A stretch of 9,682 nucleotides of DNA, from NCBI GenBank assembly GCA_017440425.1, contig JAFSHJ010000097.1, forward strand, positions 1 to 9,682, given 5' to 3'. Origin of the DNA: Oscillospiraceae bacterium (lineage in GTDB: Bacteria; Bacillota; Clostridia; Oscillospirales; Ruminococcaceae). Under the pieces are notes generated by a model. The model ran no database searches. It saw only the letters and a list, made by a program, of their open reading frames with translations, and was not told the origin of the DNA. How positions within the stretch are numbered: position 1 is the stretch's first letter; each line of letters begins with the position of its first letter. Below are positions 6,612-9,682 of this stretch, piece by piece. A program made the position numbers and the translations under genes.

Positions 6612-7772
6612 ATGAAAATTAATGAGATAAATGCCATTGAATTTTCTGGTTACGGAAAGATCGTTAAAAAATTCAGCGATGCGGAAGTGCCATGGAAACA
6701 GACCACCATCTCACCAACCGGAGACAGAAGCGAAGAACTGTGGAGATACGGCAGACCGGTATATCTTGAGCCGTTGGAAGGCACGGGAGTCATCTTTGTG
6801 GAAAGCGGATCGCAGCCGATAAAGATGTTCCTGCTGGATAAACCGATAGTGCTGGATCCCGATTGCAGTTTCTGCATCCTTTCATATTACAGCGATTTCA
6901 AATGCATTATGGCAGCCCCTGATACAAGAGAGACAGTCCGTGCAGGCAGCGTTCTCACAGCAAGCGGAATATACCCAAACATTGTGGCAGAACGCATAAA
7001 CACGGTGCTCTATCAGGAGAGGACCGGAAAGTTTTCATTCAAAGGCGAAAAGCATCCCTATTGGGAAATGACCTATATGGATGTTGGCAGCATGGTCTGC
7101 ACCGTTGACGGTGTGGACTATGAGCTGAAAAAAGGCGAGATGATGTTCTTTGCACCAATGCAGTATCACTCGCAATGGGGAACGGGAGGCGAGCCGCTGG
7201 CTTTTCTGACCGTTACCTTTGAGATATCCGAAGGTGATATGACGCTGCTGTCAGACAGAGTGCTGTCATCAAGTGCGGATATGCACAGAGTAATGAAAAC
7301 CATCCTTTCGGAATACCGGGAGGACAACATCTATTCCGGAGGAATGATATTGGCATCGCTGATGCAGGCGATAATAATCTCCATGCGCTCGCTCCAGATG
7401 GAGAGAGCCGATGTAAACATTCAGTCCAATGTTTCGGATAAGACCAAAAACGATATAGTTGAACGGTGTATACAGATAATCGACAGCGAGCTTCAGGAGA
7501 GGATCACGCTGGAGATGCTGGCAAAGAGGGTTTGTGTCAGTATGTCGTATATCAGCAAGCTGTTCCGTTCGGAGCTGGGAATGGGTGTTTCGGTGTTTAT
7601 TAAAGAGCGCAGGCTGGACAGAGCAAAAGAACTTATAAGGTCGGGAAAATACACCATAACGCAGGTATCCGATATGATGGGCTTTTGTTCGGTAACCTAT
7701 TTTTCCACCGAATTTAAAAGGAAATTCGGTGTTACTCCAAGTGATTACAGCAGGTCAATAGCTGCCCTGTAA
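6612..7772 (+). CDS. AraC-family transcriptional regulator with two N-terminal sensor-like domains
   Basis: This is a 386-residue DNA-binding regulator. The C-terminus (about 281-386) is a full AraC double helix-turn-helix. The first helix pair lies around LEMLAKRVCVSMSYISKLFR (300-319). The second runs from ITQVSDMMGFCSVTYFSTEF (349-368) into KRKFGVTPSDY. Residues about 124-190 look like the usual AraC sugar-binding cupin, including HPYWEMTYMDVGSMVCTVDG and FFAPMQYHSQWG. Residues 1-115 form an additional domain, possibly a second cupin, so the protein is longer than the usual 280-300 residues. The start is ATG 6612 after AAGGAGGTGA at 6591-6600. An in-frame GTG at 6597 overlaps that site and is less likely. 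The solute-binding lipoprotein gene follows 33 bp downstream, so the regulator probably responds to a sugar or related nutrient and controls that gene or its own operon. The ligand is unknown. Confidence 0.92.
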   Translation: MKINEINAIEFSGYGKIVKKFSDAEVPWKQTTISPTGDRSEELWRYGRPVYLEPLEGTGVIFVESGSQPIKMFLLDKPIVLDPDCSFCILSYYSDFKCIMAAPDTRETVRAGSVLTASGIYPNIVAERINTVLYQERTGKFSFKGEKHPYWEMTYMDVGSMVCTVDGVDYELKKGEMMFFAPMQYHSQWGTGGEPLAFLTVTFEISEGDMTLLSDRVLSSSADMHRVMKTILSEYREDNIYSGGMILASLMQAIIISMRSLQMERADVNIQSNVSDKTKNDIVERCIQIIDSELQERITLEMLAKRVCVSMSYISKLFRSELGMGVSVFIKERRLDRAKELIRSGKYTITQVSDMMGFCSVTYFSTEFKRKFGVTPSDYSRSIAAL

Positions 7773-7805
7773 AATAAAGCAAAAATTATATGTGAGGTAT
7801 TAAAG

Positions 7806-9083
7806 ATGAAGAAACTTTTCAAGAAGAATGTTTTGATAGCACTTCTTTTGGTTATTTCTCTCGTAGCTTTCGGTACATTTGCGGGATGCAAACCCAACGA
7901 TGACTCTTCTTCCGAAGAAAGCAAAGAGAGCGAGCCCTCCGGCTCCGTTCCCACAGGCGACGAAGTGACACTCACAGCATACATATATGCAACAGAGGAA
8001 ACAAAAGCTGCTTGGATAGCTGCTGTTCAGGCTTTTGAGAATGCAAACGAAAACGTGATTGTTGATACCGTTATCGGCACAGACGTAGCAGAAAAGCTCC
8101 GCAACGATATTTTGGGCGGAATAATCCCCGATGTTGTTTTCCTTCCCAGTTGGGATGGTTCAGGTGTTACAAACGCTCTTATCGCAGATAAAGCTCTTGC
8201 AGATATCACCGGTCTCGCAGGTCTTTCCGGCGATGACAACAGCTACTGCAGACCTTACGGAGATTCCAAAACATATATCGCACCCGTTGGCGAAACCGTA
8301 TTCGGTGTATGGTATAACCCCGCAGTTGTAACAGAAGCTCCTGCTGATATCGATGCTCTTGCAGCATATAAGGCAGCAGAAGGAAAAGCTGTTCTCGCAT
8401 TTGCAGGCAAGGATGCCAACAGCCTCAAGGGTCTGTTCGTTTCCGCATTGCTCTCTTCCGCAGACAAAGCAACCGCAGACAAACTGTTTGCAATGGATGC
8501 TGCTGCATGGGATGATGCAAATGTAGCAGCTGCAGCCAGCAAGCTTTCCGCTTTTGCTGCAGACGGTGGTGTGCTTTACGATTCTTATCAGTACAGCCAG
8601 GGTGATGTATTCTATGCCGTTGCAAACGGCGATGCAGCCTTTGGTGTGATCACCGACATGGAAGCTGCAAGGGCAGACGCTGTTCAGATCGCAACCTTTG
8701 CTGCCGCAGAAGATGAGTCCTACAGCGGAATCACAGCAGATAAGATTAAGACAACAGAGCTCAAGTTCCTGCCCCTCGGTGTAAGCTATGCACAGCTTGG
8801 TGATCTCTACATCCCCGTAGAATCTGAGAATGTTGAAGAGGCCAAAAAGCTTGTTTCTGCAATTCTTTCCGCAGATATGAGTGCTCTTAACGGCAACGGT
8901 GCCGAAGCTGCAGAGACCTACAGCTACCGCACACCTGCTCTTTCCGCAGATGCTCCTATGGATTATGAGCGCACTATCATCAACCGTCTCACAAGTGTTC
9001 TTTACGGCGACACCAGCGCAGCAGCATTTACATCCCAGATGAAAGCTACAGCAGAAGAGCTTGCTGCTTTTGTGATCAAATAA
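7806..9083 (+). CDS. Extracellular solute-binding lipoprotein (ABC transporter family 1 type)
   Basis: The 425-residue protein begins MKKLFKKNVLIALLLVISLV, a lipoprotein signal peptide with lipobox FAGC; Cys28 would be lipidated and anchor it outside the membrane. A Ser/Asp/Glu-rich tether spans about residues 31-50. The rest resembles a family 1 (sugar-type) binding protein: an early beta-strand TLTAYIYATEE, the hinge-like segment PDVVFLPSWDG, VGETVFGVWYNPAVV, and GDVFYAVANGDAAFGVITDM, which in such proteins lies in the ligand-facing lobe. It is markedly Ala-rich. GAGG at 7794-7797 lies 8 nt before the ATG. The gene is 33 bp downstream of the AraC-type regulator and ends at a strong terminator. 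No permease or ATPase is in the window, so it either uses components encoded elsewhere or acts as a sensor partner. The substrate cannot be told from sequence. Confidence 0.88.
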   Translation: MKKLFKKNVLIALLLVISLVAFGTFAGCKPNDDSSSEESKESEPSGSVPTGDEVTLTAYIYATEETKAAWIAAVQAFENANENVIVDTVIGTDVAEKLRNDILGGIIPDVVFLPSWDGSGVTNALIADKALADITGLAGLSGDDNSYCRPYGDSKTYIAPVGETVFGVWYNPAVVTEAPADIDALAAYKAAEGKAVLAFAGKDANSLKGLFVSALLSSADKATADKLFAMDAAAWDDANVAAAASKLSAFAADGGVLYDSYQYSQGDVFYAVANGDAAFGVITDMEAARADAVQIATFAAAEDESYSGITADKIKTTELKFLPLGVSYAQLGDLYIPVESENVEEAKKLVSAILSADMSALNGNGAEAAETYSYRTPALSADAPMDYERTIINRLTSVLYGDTSAAAFTSQMKATAEELAAFVIK

Positions 9084-9098
9084 AATTTTTATAAGATG

Positions 9099-9132
9099 AA
9101 AAGCGATGCATCCGTATTGATGCATCGCTTTT
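9099..9132 (+). terminator. Strong intrinsic terminator after the solute-binding protein gene
   Basis: AAAAGCGATGCATC (9099-9112) and GATGCATCGCTTTT (9119-9132) form a perfect 14-bp stem with a 6-nt loop, 15 nt after the stop codon, followed by GTTTT. The A4 on the left arm means it could also stop minus-strand transcripts. It closes the AraC/binding-protein unit. Confidence 0.92.
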
Positions 9133-9234
9133 GTTTTGCCATAATTTTCTCTGCATTATTCTTTTTAATGAGGTCATACTACTACTGTCGCCCAAAGAAA
9201 AGCGGTTGGATAATATGTCGACCGTGTGGAAAGG

Positions 9235-9349
9235 TTCAGCCGATAAAAGACATTTCAGGATAATCCCATTGGGGCCGTCTTATCCGATGCATCTGCCGGA
9301 ACGGCAGGAGAACCGGCTGAAGAAAAACGGAGCGACATCGCTCTGTCGC
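9235..9349 (+). ncRNA. Candidate branched structured RNA in the SBP-purL intergenic region
   Basis: The 9133-9545 interval has no convincing gene but is dense in inverted repeats. TTCAGCCG (9235-9242) pairs with CGGCTGAA (9314-9321), an 8-bp closing stem. It encloses GGATAA (9258-9263)/TTATCC (9280-9285), with CCC/GGG inside, and CTGCCG (9293-9298)/CGGCAG (9302-9307). A further hairpin GCGACA (9332-9337)/TGTCGC (9344-9349) follows. GATAA and GAC at 9242-9251 can instead pair with GTCTTATC (9277-9284), an alternative fold. The terminator at 9456-9490 would end such a transcript. No known riboswitch or RNA family was recognised and the promoter is not clear. A 58-codon frame at 9215-9391 (MSTVWKGSADKRHF...) overlaps; it lacks a ribosome binding site, so RNA is preferred, but a small basic protein is not excluded. 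Confidence 0.35.
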
Positions 9350-9455
9350 AACTGTTTGCATTACTTTGAAAATAACTTCAAACAATTTTGATTGAAAAGA
9401 TTTTCATTTATAGAGCAGGTTGTGTTTACTGCATTTTTGATCTGCCGTAACTGCA

Positions 9456-9490
9456 CCCTGCAATGCAAAATGTTCGGCAGGGCGTTTTTT
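9456..9490 (+). terminator. Plus-strand terminator with a competing upstream arm
   Basis: CCCTGC (9456-9461) pairs with GCAGGG (9477-9482), followed by CG and six T (9485-9490). An upstream CTGCCG (9442-9447) can pair with CGGCAG (9475-9480) instead, which shares bases with the terminator stem. The solute-binding gene is already terminated at 9099-9132, so this site implies a separate plus-strand transcript from the interval between them. Confidence 0.5.
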
Positions 9491-9498
9491 ATGCAAGA

Positions 9499-9528
9499 AA
9501 AATCTGCACCGATTGCGGTGCAGATTTT
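9499..9528 (-). terminator. Intrinsic terminator of purL
   Basis: AAAATCTGCACCG (9499-9511) and CGGTGCAGATTTT (9516-9528) make a perfect 13-bp stem with a 4-nt loop. Read on the minus strand it lies 17 nt after the purL stop codon and ends in five T. The symmetric A/T ends could also stop plus-strand read-through. Confidence 0.9.
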
Positions 9529-9545
9529 GATTTAATGTTGAAGAA

Positions 9546-9682
9546 TTATTTAATGAAGTAATCCACAGCGGATTCAAAGATGGGCTGATAGATGTTGCCT
9601 TCAACGTTCTTGTAGAGGTTGGAGCCGGTACGCTCGGAGTGAGCCATCTTACCGAATACGCGTCCGTCGGGAGAGGTGATAC
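9546..9682 (-). CDS. purL: Phosphoribosylformylglycinamidine synthase, C-terminal 44 residues (5' part beyond the window)
   Basis: The minus strand encodes ITSPDGRVFGKMAHSERTG, then YKNVEGNIYQPIFES, ending DYFIK and TAA at 9546-9548. This is the end of the glutaminase domain of FGAM synthase, which uses glutamine and ATP to convert FGAR to FGAM in purine synthesis. The His and Glu of HSER are the last two members of the Cys-His-Glu glutaminase triad. The GKMxHSER form fits the long single-chain clostridial PurL (about 1,230 residues or more). A separate PurQ subunit would end in a similar way and cannot be fully ruled out from this fragment. Confidence 0.85.
   Translation of the reverse strand, partial: ITSPDGRVFGKMAHSERTGSNLYKNVEGNIYQPIFESAVDYFIK

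Noticed and set aside
9323..9343. Minus-strand terminator-like GAGCG/CGCTC hairpin followed by T5
   Set aside because: No minus-strand gene precedes it other than purL, which already has a strong terminator at 9499-9528. The bases fit better as part of the plus-strand fold, though a minus-strand role is not fully excluded.

Overview
The window looks like a piece of a Gram-positive chromosome, most likely from a gut-type Clostridia (Oscillospiraceae/Ruminococcaceae-like). The reasons are the strong AGGAGG-type ribosome binding sites, extended -10 promoters (TGnTATAAT), lipoproteins with Ser/Asp/Glu-rich tethers, a bacterial-type pyruvate phosphate dikinase, a clostridial-type GluRS with an N-terminal extension, and a PurL C-terminus of the clostridial form. 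No mobile element, phage gene, CRISPR array, tRNA or rRNA was seen. This placement is inferred from protein style, not from a marker gene.

Layout from left to right. (1) 1-1390, minus strand: the N-terminal half of ppdK, cut by the window edge just after its catalytic histidine. (2) 1391-1760: an AT-rich intergenic stretch with an extended -10 promoter for ppdK and a second, well-formed minus-strand promoter further upstream that would make a long leader or a short RNA. (3) 1761-2902, minus strand: a lipoprotein gene of unknown function, split into two reading frames by a single-base deficit at an A5 run. (4) 2903-3189: a divergent promoter region with three ACAGTAAA boxes, and a leader hairpin before the synthetase genes. 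(5) 3190-6553, plus strand: gltX and glnS in tandem, 40 bp apart, so GluRS and GlnRS are made from one transcript. (6) 6612-9083, plus strand: an AraC-family regulator with an extra N-terminal domain, followed 33 bp later by an extracellular solute-binding lipoprotein, closed by a perfect 14-bp terminator. (7) 9133-9545: a 400-bp interval with a branched, RNA-like set of inverted repeats and its own plus-strand terminator, then a terminator facing purL. (8) 9546-9682, minus strand: the last 44 codons of purL.

Most of the window is housekeeping: central metabolism, translation and purine synthesis. The regulator plus binding protein look like a nutrient-sensing pair, but no permease or ATPase lies beside them. 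The parts that deserve a second look are the frameshifted lipoprotein, the structured interval at 9235-9490, the hairpin-separated ribosome binding site of gltX, the upstream minus-strand promoter near ppdK, and the repeated ACAGTAAA boxes. No clear new multi-gene system was found.
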